A stretch of 64,000 bases of DNA from Chrysomallon squamiferum (GCA_012295275.1 CM022672.1:26710430-26774429), one strand, 5' to 3'. Shown: positions 33,901 to 50,300, counted from the first letter of the stretch. Program-made: numbers and translations. Notes: generated by a model from the sequence alone, not told the origin.

Positions 33901-36869
33901 GCTTTCTAATTTCTCAGAACTATCTCCCTTTTGTTAATTCCTTGTAACTCTTTTTCTCTCTTAACTCTCCTTTTTCCCTCTTTCTTTATAAACCTCTTCT
34001 TCATTTCTCACTTCTTAACTTTAACTCTCCTTCATCTTTCTCTCTTAACTTTCCTATCTCTCTCTTAACCTTTTCTAACTCTTTTTATTTGTCTCTTCAC
34101 TCTAATTCTCCTCTCTCTATCTCTTATAATGCTTTCTAACTTCCTCTTTATCTCTTAATCTTGTCTATATTTCCCTCTTTTGCATTGATAACTTGCTAAA
34201 CATTCTCTTTCTGACTCAGTCTTACAGTCATCTAGATAATTTCTTTATCTCCTTTTCTGTAGATAACTAATAATCCAGATATATAAACTCCTAAATAAAT
34301 CTCTCTTATTCTTGTTTTTAAATTTATATAAGCTACTGCTGAATTATATTGAAAGATGTGTGGTTCAGACACTAGATTATGCATTCTTTTTAAATGTTTG
34401 CATAGCCCTAAAATTAGAAAACGTCTTCAAGCAAACATGTTTCCTAATGTATGTGAGACCAATGCCATGTGCAAGCTTTAAAAATAGAAGAAAAAGAAGG
34501 AAAAAAAAAGATCTAAAACGATCCTTGCTAAATAAAACTAGCACACTCAAAAATAAAATGCTTTATACAGCCAAGTTATTGATTCTTTCAGTTAATGTGA
34601 AAATTCCAGCAAAAGATAGCCTAGTTTAGGTTTTACACAAACCATTCTGTAATCACCCTCTGCTGTAAAGTGGTGGAGAAAACATGTTAGATTGGTTGTA
34701 ATACCAATAAATAGCCAGGCTAGTACTGAAGCCTGGAGCAAAACTAACACTGAGCCACCATTTTGAAAGTCTGTAACTGTGTGTTGAATTAGAGTAAACA
34801 TCACAAATATATCTTCATGACTGAAACGAGAGACTATCAAATGATCTGAAACCTGTTGCCCTTTACCAGTACAAACTGTTATATGTGTAAAATCAATATG
34901 GTTTTATGCAAGCCCATTGTCAACGGTGTTTAAGACTGTTTTATGATTTTATATAAAATATGTTAAATATTACAGCTGTTGCTTTTTCTGTTTACCAAAC
35001 AAATTACTTTGGCTTTCTGTTTTCTTTCCTTTGTTTTTATGATGTTATGTTATATTATGTTATTCTTATTATTAATTTTCATTGAAGCAAAATGACCTAA
35101 AATCAACCAAAATCATTAGGCTTACCATTAATTTTGTATATTTTAAAACATTGTAAAAATATTTAATGCTACAAAGACAGTTCAGTAAACATACAGAAAT
35201 GAATAGATGTTCTCTCAAGTGAAAATCTGAACTTGTACCAAACACATGTATCATAATTAAATGAACATAGCTCACTGACATACACTCAACTCAACTTTCC
35301 ACTAGAATCAATGGGCATAACATCACATTAAGATTCTAAAGCCAAACAAAAGCAAGTCGGTTGTACAAATTTTTACACATAAACAAAATAACATGAAGAG
35401 GTCAACTTTGAAAAAACAAATTATGCAAAATGACACTCAGTTTTCAATAATTTAAAAACAAAATCTTTCAAACAGCATTACCTATGAAATTTTTTAATTT
35501 TTTTTTTTTTAATACACACATATATAATTACTTTCATTTGTTAAGTAATCTTAACTTTAACTGATATATAAATATGAAGAATCTCAAAACAATTCCACTG
35601 GTATGAATACTGATGCTCTACACAGATAGACAGACAGATACAGATGGACAGCTAGACAGAGAGATAAACAGATTGATATAAGGAATTTCAATATCAAATA
35701 TTTTGTTCTAACCATCTCAGTTAAATCTGCCTCAGTGTTTTAACTGTTGTTATAAATTATACAAAAGTATGTCAACAACAAGGGGAAAAAAATTATTATT
35801 TTACTTTTTATAATATTAACTATAAGCTGTGAGAAACACAACATGCTTTATTTCTCTATGAAGGAGAATGTAATAAAAACAACTATCATTAATTATTAAT
35901 ACAAAATGTTCTATAAACACACTAAGTGCTTTGTTATATTTTAGTATTTGTCAATAATACTTGTAACACTAACAGCTAAACTGTTTCTCACTTTGATAAT
36001 CGACCAGCTAAAACTTTTCACAATTCTTATGTTCAGGCAGACACTGTTATTTACTGTCAAGGATCAAGAAGAGACACTTAGTCTACAGTAAAAAGTTTTA
36101 AAAAATTGCACAGCTCTAATCAAGCTGCAGTTTATAAACCTCTAGCAGAGTTATAGTGAGAACACTTGCATTTTGTTCAATTTTCTTCTTTCTTTTTTTT
36201 TGCTGGACTGAAATATGTTAATCATTAGAATATGAAATATTATCTTTCAGAACTGCTAACAGCTTTATTTACTGTCTTTGGTAATAAAAAAAAGAACATT
36301 AATACCAGACACTTTATCTACTTGATTTAACCAACCTGTTATCTCTTATTTAACTCAAATAAAATATTTTAAAAAGTTATTTTCTTTGACACAAATTTCA
36401 AGTTTAATTATGTTGGTGTTCCATCAGACAATGTATTTGGCTACTTTGTTATAAATGACTTTCAAAACAATAATTTAAAAACAAAAAAGATAAAATATAT
36501 TAGTGCACCCATATCACACTTCAGTTATTACAAAAAGAAATGTATATTACAGAAAGACATATCTTTTCATTCAGTCAGTCCTAAACCTATCTTCTTACTA
36601 AGTTTTTTCCACAGATACAAAAACATTCAAAGTAAAATTAAAAAGAAAATATTTTTGTGACCCTATTTATTTATTATTGTTGTTGTTGTTGTTATTATTT
36701 TCTTGTGACCCTATTTATTTATTTATTTATTATTGTTGTTGTTGTTGTTAGTAATTTTATTTGTATACATTTTTATTTGTATTTATCCTTCAAAAAATTT
36801 TTATGTATACATTTTTTCAACATTAAAAAAAAAAATTATCATTAACAATAATTCTAAATTTAAAAAAAA

Positions 36870-36902
<33 letters not shown>

Positions 36903-39900
36903 AAATAAATAAAAAGAAATAAAAAAATTAAATTAAATTAAATTATATTAAATTAAATTAAATTAAAAAAAAAAAAAAATAATCAAATTAAATTATCAAA
37001 TTCCCTGATTACATTTTACCATATGCCTTACATTTCTGAATAAAACTCTCCACCTAATGATAAACTTAAGTCTTGTTAGAGTCTTGTTAGAAACATATGG
37101 CCAGAATTAGAGCCTGGAGATCAGTAATCAGTAAACAACAAACTGAACTATAGAATTAAAAGTGATTACAATTAGAAAACTAGGTAAAATATAGTGCTTT
37201 GATAAAGCTTTATTAAATATACCAGTCACCAATCACTAATAATTACAGAACTGACTACTGTAGTTGACTGGTTAAACAACATAATGAGATGTTTTATTTT
37301 TAAGTATTGATAACCTCAAACTACATAAAATTACTAGTGATTATAGTAAAATAACAGAGACCTGTATTTCAGTTACACTGAAACTATGTAATCACAACTG
37401 ATTTCAACAGAAAAATGGGTAATGCCAGACAGCCTGTTTTAGTCACTTGAAATATTACTCTTTAGATTAAATGATTTATCTATAAAGCTGATATTACGTT
37501 CTCTGTCTATATAAACAAGTGATTTATTCACTGTTTACTATGGTGATCACTTTATAATTCCGAAACTAAAGAGTGATTTATATGTAAAATGGAAACAGCT
37601 TTTCTAGTTTACACAGTTTGTTACTGTATTCACTTGTAGACCTATGGTTTCACTGTGAATGAAATTACATTGTAAAAGTGTAATGGATGTGAATCTTTAT
37701 TTATATAATATTGAAATGTGTGTGTGTGTGTGTGAAGAAAGTAGAAATACACAATGCTAGATCATGTAGTAGAGTTCAGATTACAATTCATATCCTATTA
37801 CTGGTGTGGTATAACAGGGATTCTCTAGAGAGATTCTGCACAGCCTATTCATTAATACATCTGTCAAACTGAAAATTCAGCCTGACAGAACATATAGCAC
37901 AAATTGTGAATTGATTCAAAGATCACTACTTACAAAACTGAAACAGTAATGACTTAACAGCACTTGTTTCTAAAATAGAACCCCATGGGAAACAGACTAA
38001 CTGGTTTGTAATAAGTGCAAACAATGAAATCAGTTTTGTTAAATTTTATAAAATGGAACATTTAATCTGAGAATCATGCAGGTTTGTGCTGTTGTTGTAG
38101 TTTTGGGGGTTTTTTTAGACAGAAAATACATTTTTTTCCTAGATATACGTAATTTGAAACAAATGTACAGTGTTATCCTGACTCTTCCCAGTTTACCTAG
38201 ATACTTCTTATAAATAAATAAATAAATAAATAAATAATAGTTTGATAATTTTCACACTTTTTTTCTCTGTGTGTATGAAAAAAATCAAATAAATGTTTTT
38301 TTTTAAAGTACATTTTTATTAAAAGCAATAAAATTAAGAAATAATGCCGCCAACTGTTTCTTATCAATGTTTACATGTAAAATCTAAAAATAACTGATTA
38401 TAACACACAGAATTACTCATATAAGAGAATGTTTTTGATTTATACAGCAATACAAATATATACACACACAAAGTATTATTAAAATTATACTGAAATTCTG
38501 TAATTTTCTAGCATTTTCCATTGACTTTAATCCATCTCAGTAATTTATTTTGGAAAAACACAGAATGAAATTTGAAAATGTAAAATATGTTAACCTCAAG
38601 CAGTTTAAGAGGAAAGCATATTTTTCCAATTACCATATTTTACTTCATTTCCTTTTTTTTTTCAACTGTTAAACTTTTTTCATACCTTTTTAGCCTTCTA
38701 ACTATTTAGAATGCTGATAATATTTGCTATTTATTTATTTATATGAAAAATAATAAATATGTATCTATTGTAGTGTCTAAATCTTAGTATTTATTTGTAT
38801 ATGTGCATGTATACACAGGTTTTTTGTTGGTTTTTTGTTTTAACAACGAAAGTTTGGACTACAAAAATGGTACCATTATTTTGTTTCCACACTGCATCAA
38901 TAATACTCACCTTCATACACAGACACAAAGAAAAAGGAAATGTGATGGCAATCATGAAGAGAGACAGGGCATATAAAATGTATCCACAGCAGCCAATATT
39001 TCCTCCATCATGTTGGGCCTGTGAAGCTGCAATTATAAAGAAGAAGAAAAAATGATAAATATATAAACAAATTATGTACCAAATATGTTAAAAAACAATA
39101 ATAATAATTTTTATTTTTATTATTATTATTATTTTTTTTAATTGGATTTGTTTACTAGTTTGTTTGTCTCCTGGTCCTGGATACATGATAGGAATAGAAT
39201 GACAACAAAGCAATATAATTTACAATATAATACAATACATACATACATACATACATACATACATCCATATATATATATCACACACACACACACTTGCTAG
39301 ATCAACAAACTGTAATTCAAAACCTCCACTCATCAGCCATCATAAGAATGAAGGGGTTTTTTTTTTTTTGCATTACTTTTTTCCTTTCTTTATTTCATAT
39401 ATACAAATCCAATAGCTCTCAAAATCTGTTAACCTCAAATTATATAAGTGAGATTTTTATCCAGAATTCAAATAACTGTGACACTATCAATAAAAAGGTT
39501 AACAAAAGACAAATTATTTAAATTATTTTTGAACAAAATAAAATATAAAAAAATAAAAATAATATTAATAACTAAATAAATAAATAAATAAATAAGAGAA
39601 TCATTACGATAGTTTCTATTAACTTTATGTTTCAAAAATAGATTAAATTTGATTGAACCCAAAAGTCTATCCCCTAGTATTAGGTTTCTATCATTTTGTA
39701 GATCTGTAAAAGACTATAAATTCTAAATAATCATGATTTCTTTTGAAATAAAGCACCAGTTTCTGAATTAAAGTGATAGAAATCTACAAATACAAATAAA
39801 TATCATGATTCCCCACAACACAGGTCTATTTGACTTCAAAGGTAAAATAAAATAAAAAATAAAATTATTCATTTAGAAATGACCATCAGGAATTACCTTC

Positions 39901-41986
39901 CGGACTAACAAAAAAATACTATTTTATTCTAAACCATTTGACTTGATATCAAAAGAGACAAAATTAAACTATAGATGTGATACTCAAATTAACTTTTCTA
40001 GTCATATATATTTGGAATGTCAAACAATGAAATGATCAACTCAAACAAAAGACCATAAACTACACCATAATGTGATGTCAGAAGCAATTAACTTCATGCT
40101 AAAAACTACTTAACATGTGTCATTAAGTCACTGTCAATTCCAGCTGTTTCGTGCTAAACATCAATAAAATGTACAAGTTACCATGGTTCCATATTCTAAC
40201 TTCATACTTCCATTAGTTTCAGTGTCCCCAAGCTTTAACGAATGGTTTAGAATTTATTAATATTGCAAAGAATCAAAAAGTAACTGAACAGTGATGACTG
40301 ACTGAGTTGTATGGTCTAACAGAATGTATTTTTATTTTATTTTATATATATTTTTTATATTTTTTATTATTATTATTATTTTCATTTGCCCACAAGAACA
40401 AAATAATAAAAAAAAAAAAATCTATTGGTATTAGATTTTTTCATTTCTTTTCATTTTGTTATTATTTTTATTTAATTTCAACAGATGTAGATGGAAGATC
40501 TGAAATACAAATTTATTTATTTATTTATTTATTTACTTATTTATGTATTAATTTATTTATTTCCAACAATTTTATATTTTTGAAAATAAATGGATAACTA
40601 ATAAATATACAAACCTGTAACTACATAATCAAATTTCTGAGGTTTTTTATGAAAATTCAAATGTCGTGGTAATGAATCTTCATCTCAAATATCAACATGA
40701 TGCATATTATGTGAATATTCAGCTCTTAACTGATTTGGACGATTGACATAAGTTTCCTCATTTCTTCCCTGATACATCACCAGACCTTTGTGAAATTCAG
40801 GGTACTGAGCATGTGTCATCCGATTAGACAAGCTATCTTCATCAAAACTGTAATCCATTTTCCAAATTAATATTATCTTCTTCTAAGCTTTTTTTTTTAT
40901 AAATTACAGTTCTATAAAAATAAAAATTACTTTCATAATTTATTTCTTGTCTGATTATATCAACTGAAAAAAATCAATCAGTTAGGATCAAAATTAAAAT
41001 GATCTATGTTTTTGTTATGGTTCATTCAAAGTGTCAACAAAATTTAATTTTGAGTTTTAGTTGGTGTATTTTCTGTTATAGAAGATCAATACCTGATAAA
41101 TAAATTAAAAGCTTAACCCATGGATTAGACATTAAAAATTATTCTGATCATACCAAGCAGAAAATAGCTGAAAATAAAGGCAAGAACTGTATCACTTTAG
41201 CTGTCACACTTTGGTGCATTTGAAAGGATTTCCAGTGAAATGTCCTTATAAAGATATTTTTGACATTGCAAATAGATGACTGTACCTTAAGTATTTCTTT
41301 AGAATACAAAGTCAACATAAGAGGCCAAGGACAAAGTGTTTACTGTTTATCATTCACAAATCAACATGAAATGTGCTATGTCCATGCATTTCAGATGATC
41401 TGTTATATTGTCCATATGCATCTGTATTACTATGTAATATAATTTATACAATGATATACCCAATAATAAAATAAACAGGTGCTATTTCCAAAACAAACAA
41501 CACAAAATAAACAAAAATTAAATAAAATAAAAAACAAGAAATTAACAAATAAACAAATATATATATTTACTTATATCATTCCTTCAGATTTAATCTAACT
41601 GAACAGGTAATCATTTCAATGAACTTTCTGATTAACACATTAAATGCTGTTATTAGACAGACTGAGAATATTTTTATTAATTTTTTCTCGTCACAGCTTT
41701 TTAATAATGGAAGGATTATGTCACAACAGTAACAGTTAATACTTCTGCTGAACTTATAACCCTTACAACATGAGCAAACTGAAACCTTAATTACAAGCTA
41801 AACATGAAAATAATCCAAATGAAAAACATTACATTGTGATCAATTTTAAGACCCTTTCTATTATTATCACACATTCAATAATTATTGTTCTGTGGTTACA
41901 TATCCTTGACATAATGCAAAATTAATATAAAAGTATTTTCAATACATAACAATTTCCTATTAGGAACAAGTAAGTAATATAACCCA

Positions 41987-42018
<32 letters not shown>

Positions 42019-45000
42019 TTTGAAAACCATTTAATTTAATTTTATTATGATATAAAATTCTAAAATAATTCATATGTAATTTTTTTAATTATTATTTTAT
42101 ATTTATAAAAATATAGTTTACATTTCAGATTACACAATACAATGAAACAAATAAAAACATTCTAAATTTTATTTTACATCTAGTCATTCTAGGACTTAAA
42201 ATTGTTAGATTCACCAATAACATCAAAAAATCTACATAACCTAAATTGTCTTTCCTACTTATTATTTTTCTTCTTCTCAAATGCAAATGTTCTCAAAAAA
42301 TTAATAATATAAGTCATTTGAAAATGAAATTCACAGAATGGATTGCTGGTTATATTATTCAGTTGCATCTGAATGTGTAACATGAGGGTTATCTGCTAAA
42401 ATATCTGCCAGTCATTATCAGTATTCTTCATTTAATGGCAATTAAATCTATGGAGATAAGGCAGTAAAATGTATATAGAATATCTCCACCGTTGGAATCA
42501 GCATCAGTAACTGTTCTGTTAGACAGGATTCAAAATTTGGTCAAATAAAAGTTGGAAAATTTTAATGTGGTAGATCACAAATATTTCTCAAAATATATCT
42601 GCCATGAATTTACTGAAGTAACACTTTAAAACATAAAATGTCAATGATATGTAATATTAATCACAAGGAAATGTTCTACCTTTAAATTTGCAGTAGTACT
42701 TTAGCAAAAGCAAAGGATCAGTAAAGATGTAGATATAAATGAAACTGAAAGCTGTCAGTTATATAAATAACTAATGCACACCAGAAAATAATTTAGAAAA
42801 TGGATTTAGAATTGATATTTCATTTTCTATCTATTAACCATCTATTTATCTTGAAGCAATATGTATAATAATATAAAAACAAAAAAATAAAAAATTCAGG
42901 TAATTTTAAAATGGATTCAAATAAATGTTTAAAATATTAATTAAAATAATTATAATAATGATGTGACAATAGATATTTTAAAAATAAATACACACTTTAT
43001 GTTTAGAATAATAATTAATCAAATATTTATCAAAATATTTCAATAGTGTAGTACTGATGCAATGCTTATATAATCATACAAATGTTTCAAAATGTAAATT
43101 AGAAAATGGATTTATAAAAAAAAAAAGAAAAAAAAAAGAAGAAAAAGAAAATTTTAAGAACAGCATTAAAAATATTTTTAAAAACTATATAATAAATAAT
43201 AATTTTTTTTTTTTTAATTCTTGTGTAATTTATATATTTATTTATGAATTATTATTATTATTTTAATTTCACATTCTTATTCAACCTTTAGTTTAATTGT
43301 AATTATTATTTCAACAAATGATTATGAAAATATTAATTACTGTGTCCACATTTTTTATTACGAAATTATGTTAAAAGTCATATCTGAATTATTGTTTTAT
43401 TGTTTTAACTGAAACAATACTTGCTATGAATGTTTTATTTTAAGGTCTACTTATTTATTTTTGCTAAAGGAAATTCTATAAAACCCAACAAATGAATAAA
43501 TCAATTTTTATATTTTTTTTCTGAAACTTTTATTGAATTTTTGAGTCAGAATTTGTTTTCCCCCAAACACCTTGTAAACAGAATTAAATGACTGCTTGTC
43601 AATATTTTGTTCCTTTATTAAATATGAAAATACAGTTTCTGTAACATTACCTAATCAATGATATATTTAATACTTTTTTTTTTCTTTTTTCTTAAATATT
43701 GCAGTTATCCAATTTAAGAATGCTGCTCTGTTTTTTTGTTGTTTCTTTTTTAAATGCTTGTCTGAATCGTGACAAGTACAAGAAGGAGGACTCTGGTCAT
43801 GTTCTTTCAACTGCTATGTCAACAAAGGTAACCATGGATAACAATGGTCAGCTAATTATATAAGTTGAAACAGTAGCTGGTTAAATATATGTTCTGTTCT
43901 AAAATCAGAATATCTATAATATATGAATTTACACAGAATACAGCCTATCCTGAACATTTAGAAACAACAAAATTGAGAATCCAGTGCAGTACACTGTTAA
44001 TGGTGGCCTACAGTGTTAGAATGTTTGTTATTCTTACACTTTAATATATGAGGACATAAATCACCATATAATAAGATGCTAAATAATATAGATTATCATT
44101 CATAATAACCAATTCACTTGATTCAGATATTCAAATTTTTACAATATTAAGAGTTTATTCTTATGCCATGTATAGATGTCACTAAGTTGTATATTTGTAT
44201 TCTGAGCAGTTTCTATAGTTTTCATAACATTTTTATTGTTTTTCTTCTAGCATGATTTGGAGCTAGATCTACCTCTACTTTCTTTAAGTGTATAATTTAA
44301 ATACATGCACTCACACACGTACACACATGCACAGGCTCAGAAACAGATACTTTTTTTTTTTTTTATTATTATAAAAACAAAGATTTTTATGAAATAAAAT
44401 TAAAATGGAAATATTTTTAAAAATCAATCTTAAATTAAAAAAAGGAGTAATTTGTTTAATTAATACTACTGCTACTACTACTACTGCTGCTGCTGCTATT
44501 ATTGCCACTACTACTACTAATAATAATAATACTAATAAGAAGAAGAAGAAGAAGAAAAAGCTGTTTATCATTTATAATTTAAACAATTTTAATAATTTTT
44601 CCTTATAAATTAAGATTTATATTCTAAATTAAAATAAAATAAAATTCTATTTCAAGCACATGGAAATGTAACATGACTTTATCTATGATATACAAATAAA
44701 CATAATTACAGTATAAAAACTACCAACCTTCGGCTGTTATGATAACATCCTGAGGCATTTTCAAACTGGCACAAATAAATATTCCAACACGTTTATGATT
44801 ACTGAAATCTCCTTTTAACCTATCTGCTGTAATTTAGGTTTACAAAATATTTGTACATATGTGGTCAGCAGTGACCAGAGATGCAGTGTCCAGTTCACCA
44901 ATGAAATGACAAACACAATGGTGAAGAAAGACAAATAGAGTCCAGCTACCTCTAAGCTTTAACATTACCCAAATGGTAGAAAGGGTGTGGCTTTTGCTGA

Positions 45001-47357
45001 ACTTGGAGATTACATAGGTTTACAGCCTGATTTTATAGCATGAAGGGTCTATCACCGCTAGCACACAAAGTCATGGTCAGTGGCTTATGATAATTAATGC
45101 ATTCAGCTTGATAAACAAAGCTAGGTTACCTGCAGCTGGTAATCAAAAAGTATTCACTGAAGAAGAAAGTACTCCTATCTTACATGAAGAATAGCTAGCA
45201 CTGAAAGCCTGCTGATATATAATTTTGTAATTGTAAGCTCCATTTTACACAAACCTTAGAAAAATGATTATTTTATATTACCAATCAGTGGTACAAACTA
45301 TCAATATTGTTACTTTGCACATATATAACTGTTGTAAATAATCAATATGTATGTGTACATCCTAGGCAAATTATGTAGAACTTAATAATTAAATACTGAA
45401 TAACATGTATTGAAACCTAAAATAAAGGAAGATAGTATTCTACAAAGATGTATCAAGCGAATTAGTTTTTGTTTTGTATTTACTATTCTGTCAGCTTTTA
45501 ATGTGTTTGAAATAAGTTATTAAAATACAATGTCTTGTTATCTGATTGTATGCAGTTCTTCTATTTTCATCTGAACTTGTGTAAAAATTCATTTAATCTT
45601 TCAATGTTAGTTTTCGATGAATTTATTTCCTGTCACTACTTTCTCAGTTTTGTTTAATATATTAGTTTACTTATTTTCATTCTTTCTTTGTTTATTCAAA
45701 ATTCACACCTGTTATAGTTATTATAGTTTGTAAAAGTGCAATAAAGGTGTTTAAAAAAAACAGATTTTATTTTTATTTATTTCAAATTGATTCTAAAGTG
45801 ATTTCTGATGAAGAATTAAACAAGCTGTATATTTTCAATTATTGTTCACTAAGACATCATCAAGTAATGACTATTACACACATTTAAAATTGTAGATTTT
45901 ACTACACACTTTAAACTGAAGCTGCTTAATTAATAATTGTCAACAATTTATGAGTTGGGCTGTAAAAACTCTGAAAAACGTGGTCTGTTATGAATGGGAG
46001 TAGCTGAAAAAAAGAAGAAGAATCTGGATAAAGTAAATTAAACATACTAAAAATTGGAAAGTCAATATATTTGTTTATTACCTTATATATGTGAGGCAAA
46101 ATAGACTAAAGACAATGGAATATGTTGTGTAATTTAAATAATAATTCAGAAAATCCACTGGAAATAGATAAATAAATAATATTCTGAAGGAATATGGAAA
46201 CTACATAAATACCAGATATTTTATTTATTTTCAAAAGGTGTGTTTTCATACAAACTGCAAAAAGTAAGTTATCCCTATCCAGAGAGAAACATTTATCCAA
46301 CCATAACAATCACACAACCTCTGGCAAATCAACTTATACAGTTCAAAAATGACACAAATGTATTCTTTAAAAGATATGCATTCCATAAATAAAAGTCTGT
46401 GAAGCAAGCTGTGTTGAGATTGAGAAACCAGTTTAAATCATCTAGTGTTATAATTTTCAAACAAACAAACTGAACTGTTTATGCTGTAGTAAAGATTCAA
46501 TGATATGAATAAGACTGCATTACATTTGCATTACACAATAACATGTCACATGTTAATATTGTGCAATAACATGTCACCGTGTTAATATTGTGAAATAACA
46601 CAACATATGTTAATATTCTTAGTTTACTGGTAAAACTTGTTTGACCAGTAAAGTGATCAGTTAATATGAATACCATACTCACAGGTCAAAGTAATTTAAA
46701 ATATGGTAGTGGCTTAAAATAATAAACCAAAATATCATTTATAATTTGTTTTATATTTAACACTATTTTTTCTATTACTGGCTACTGAATGTCAAACAGT
46801 AATATGGTATTTTTGACATAAATATATTTTCAACAATAAAAATATTTAAAAATTGTTTTATATTTTGGAATTTTTTTATATTGATTTTCTATACAGTGAT
46901 CTTTGTCAATGAAATTACCAAAAAAAAAAAAAAAAAAGAAAGAAACAAGCAATCAGAAATGTCTAAAGTCATATACACAATCATTATACAACAAGTTTTG
47001 TAATTAATCCATACTGGAGACATATATTACAATAAAAAGAACACAAAACAATCAACACAAAAAATCTAATATAAAATATGTTAATTTTCTAAGCAGATAT
47101 CATTATCAATTTCCTATCCTATTATCTTCATTTATATAATACTTGTGAGAAATAATTTGCTCTATATGTCAAAAATAATCAAGATGCAATAAGCTTATAT
47201 GTGGCAACAACATGCTAAATGAAATAAATAAAAAAACAAAAAATGGAAGACAACAAAGTCTATGATGTTTTTCCAATAAATCTATTCCAGTGAATAAAAA
47301 AAGAAGTTACATTAGAATAATGTTTGTTTGCATGTTAGTCTCTTATATGCCTCATCC

Positions 47358-47397
<40 letters not shown>

Positions 47398-50300
47398 AAT
47401 TTTTTAAGAAACCTTTTAAATAATAAGCAAACACTGATCTGAAATCTACAGTGTTATTGTTTCCTTTATTAAACAAGTAAATATCACTAAATAAAAATTA
47501 TTTTTAATTATTTTCTCTTTACATATCTTTGTGCACTGAAAAGTACCCATTTTTTTCTTTTTACTCCAGTCTACTATTATATTAGCCACAACTGCAATTT
47601 AACAAAGAAACAAACGACATATGATATTTATTAATTAAAACAAAAAATAATAAAATTAAATATAAAACTAGAAGTTAATTATATCTTCATACCTCTTACT
47701 TTTTCCTCAACCATAAAGGCTGCTTGATAATATTTTTAACCCAGACTGAAGTAGTTAGTTTGGGCGATGTCCTTGTTTAATTGTGTAAAGCTTAAATGTA
47801 CACATATTTATATGAAAATACTACTGAAAAATATTGCGAAATAACCAATGAACTTCCTAGTTTTTTATGTTGTTACTCAGTCATGCATGTCTGACTTTCT
47901 AATCTCAAGAGATATTTGTTATTTCAATGATATTTTTAAATCTATTTTAGATATTATAAGGCACAAAATTCTTTTTTATCATGTCAAACAATTTTTATTA
48001 AGTTAATCAAAAACTGTGTGTGCAGTATTATGCCAAATGTAACTAAACAAATAAACAAAAACATCCTCAACATTTTCTAAAATGAAATTATGTTTTTAAA
48101 AAATACTACTGATTCTATGACTATTAAAATTAAATAAATTTGACAACTTTCAATGTCAGTATCAACTTCATCTTCATTAAAATATAATTACAGCAGAAAC
48201 AGGTAAATCTGATTTCTATTTTTGGTGATGTTTTGAGATTAGGCCTGTTTTAAATTAACCAAGTTTTACAGTTTATAAATATGCAAGATGTAACATGTAA
48301 TACTGGCTTTTCAAATTTAAATTAAATGAGTACAGCAACACAATAACTGTATTAAATAACTTGAAATTTATCTACCAAAATAAATAAATAAAATAATTAC
48401 AACACCTACTGCAAAAATATTTCAGCTGCTGCAACTACTTCTTCAACAACAATAACTACTACTACTACTAAAATAGTAACAATAATAATATAACAAAAAG
48501 AAAGAGAGAAATTGTGTAACTGGCCAGAAAAGACAGAAAACTATTGTTGCATTACATATGCCACGTAGTAAATTAATACATTGCTGTATAATATATTATT
48601 GGTTTTTTTCATTGTTTTTTGTTTGTTTGTGTGGGTTTGGGGTTTTTTTTATTTTTTTTATTTTGCTTTGTTTTCTTTTATGGTTTTATTTTCTTTGTTT
48701 TTGTTATTTTTTTTGTTTTTTTTTCAATTTGAAAAAAAAATATCTACAAATTAATTCAGGTCAATAATTATAACTACATATTTAATATAACAGATTAAGA
48801 ATTTACAATTGCCATTCTAAAATTACTGCTTACATTTCATTTTTGCTGTTCAAATCAAACATCTTCAAAGGCTACTGATATAAGATACATGTAATAGTGT
48901 AAGAAAAATAAATATAATTATTTGTATTTCCTCATTGAAATAGACATCTGTATATCTACTTGTACTGGTAAAATGTCTTTAGCTATCATGTACACACTGT
49001 TCCTGCCCAATCTGGATGTGCTTGTGAGGTACAACATTGACTGAATAGATCACTGAAATATATAACAGTATTTTCTGGTCTATTTCATTATATATCACCC
49101 ATTCCTGGGAATTCTTGCAACACTTTGAAACTTCTGTGTAATTGTGGCTTAACTGCTACTGTAACTTCTTCAGTAATGATAAAATGTATTCTAATAATGT
49201 CAAATGATAATTCAGACTGGCTGCCCACTCAGATTTACTGTAACTTTTCTTTCCATCTTACTTGCCAAGACTTAAGAGTGCAATGAAAAGAAGAGATTGC
49301 AAAAATTTCATCAAAAATATATATTCATAAACAATGTTGATTTTCAACTCAGTTTTTCATGCTGGAATCTGGCAAAAACAACAAAAAATATCTCAAAATG
49401 TTTATTTAAATATTAATAATATGAAGCCAAACTTACATTCCTAAATATTAAAATATGCCTGAGATGTCACTCTTTTGTATCAATTCAATTTTGTAACTTA
49501 ATTATTAATTGTTCTAAATTACAAGATATGAAACAGTTTTTAATTATTTTTCAAGTATAATTTGGCCCTGTTTGTATTATTTATGTGTTGGTGTTTCATT
49601 GTATGCACTCCTTCTATTTTCATCTGAACTTGTGTAAAAACTCATTTAATCCTTCAATGTTAGTTTTCGATTAATTCATTTCCTGTCACAACTTTCTCAG
49701 TTTTGGTTAATTATTAGTTTAGTTATTATATAAACAGATTTTTGTATTTATTTATTTCAAATTGATTCTAAAGTGATTTCTGATGAGGAATTAAACAAGC
49801 TGTATATTTTCAATTATTGTTCACTAAGACATCATCAAGTAATGATTTAAAATTGTAGCTTTTACCTAGTCTTTAAACTGAAGCTGCTTAATTATAATTG
49901 TCAACAATTTATGTGTTGGGCTGTAAAAACTCTGAAAAACCTAATCTGTTGTAATGTGAGTAGCTGAAAACAAGAAAAACACACAAATTTTTTTTTTTGA
50001 TAAAATAAATACATATGTTGGACAGAATTCTTGAAGTAAAGAATTCTCTGATATAAATATGCTAAAAAATTAGAAAGTCAGTATATTTGTTTATTACCTA
50101 TATATGTTAGGCAAAATAGACTAAAGAGAATGGGGTTTGTTGTGTATTTTAAATAGCAATCTCTATATTTTAGAAATCCATTGGAAATAGATAAATAAGT
50201 AATACTCCAGTGGAATATGGAAACTACATAAATACCGGATATTTTATTTATTTTCAAAAGGTGTGTTTTCATACAAACTGCAAAAAGTAAGTTATCCCTA

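Noticed and set aside
34592-34840. 82-codon minus-strand frame with hydrophobic stretch
   Set aside because: Lies in stomatin intron 2 without acceptor/donor in phase, and resembles no stomatin exon. Probably chance or an old repeat.
39019-39026. Alternative acceptor at 39019 for stomatin exon 2
   Set aside because: It would start exon 2 in phase 0, while all three candidate first exons end in phase 1. The AG ending at 39027 has the better pyrimidine tract and restores frame.
40685-40687. TGA read as selenocysteine
   Set aside because: No stomatin selenoprotein is known to me, and a SECIS element could not be identified. Editing, error or alternative donor are simpler.
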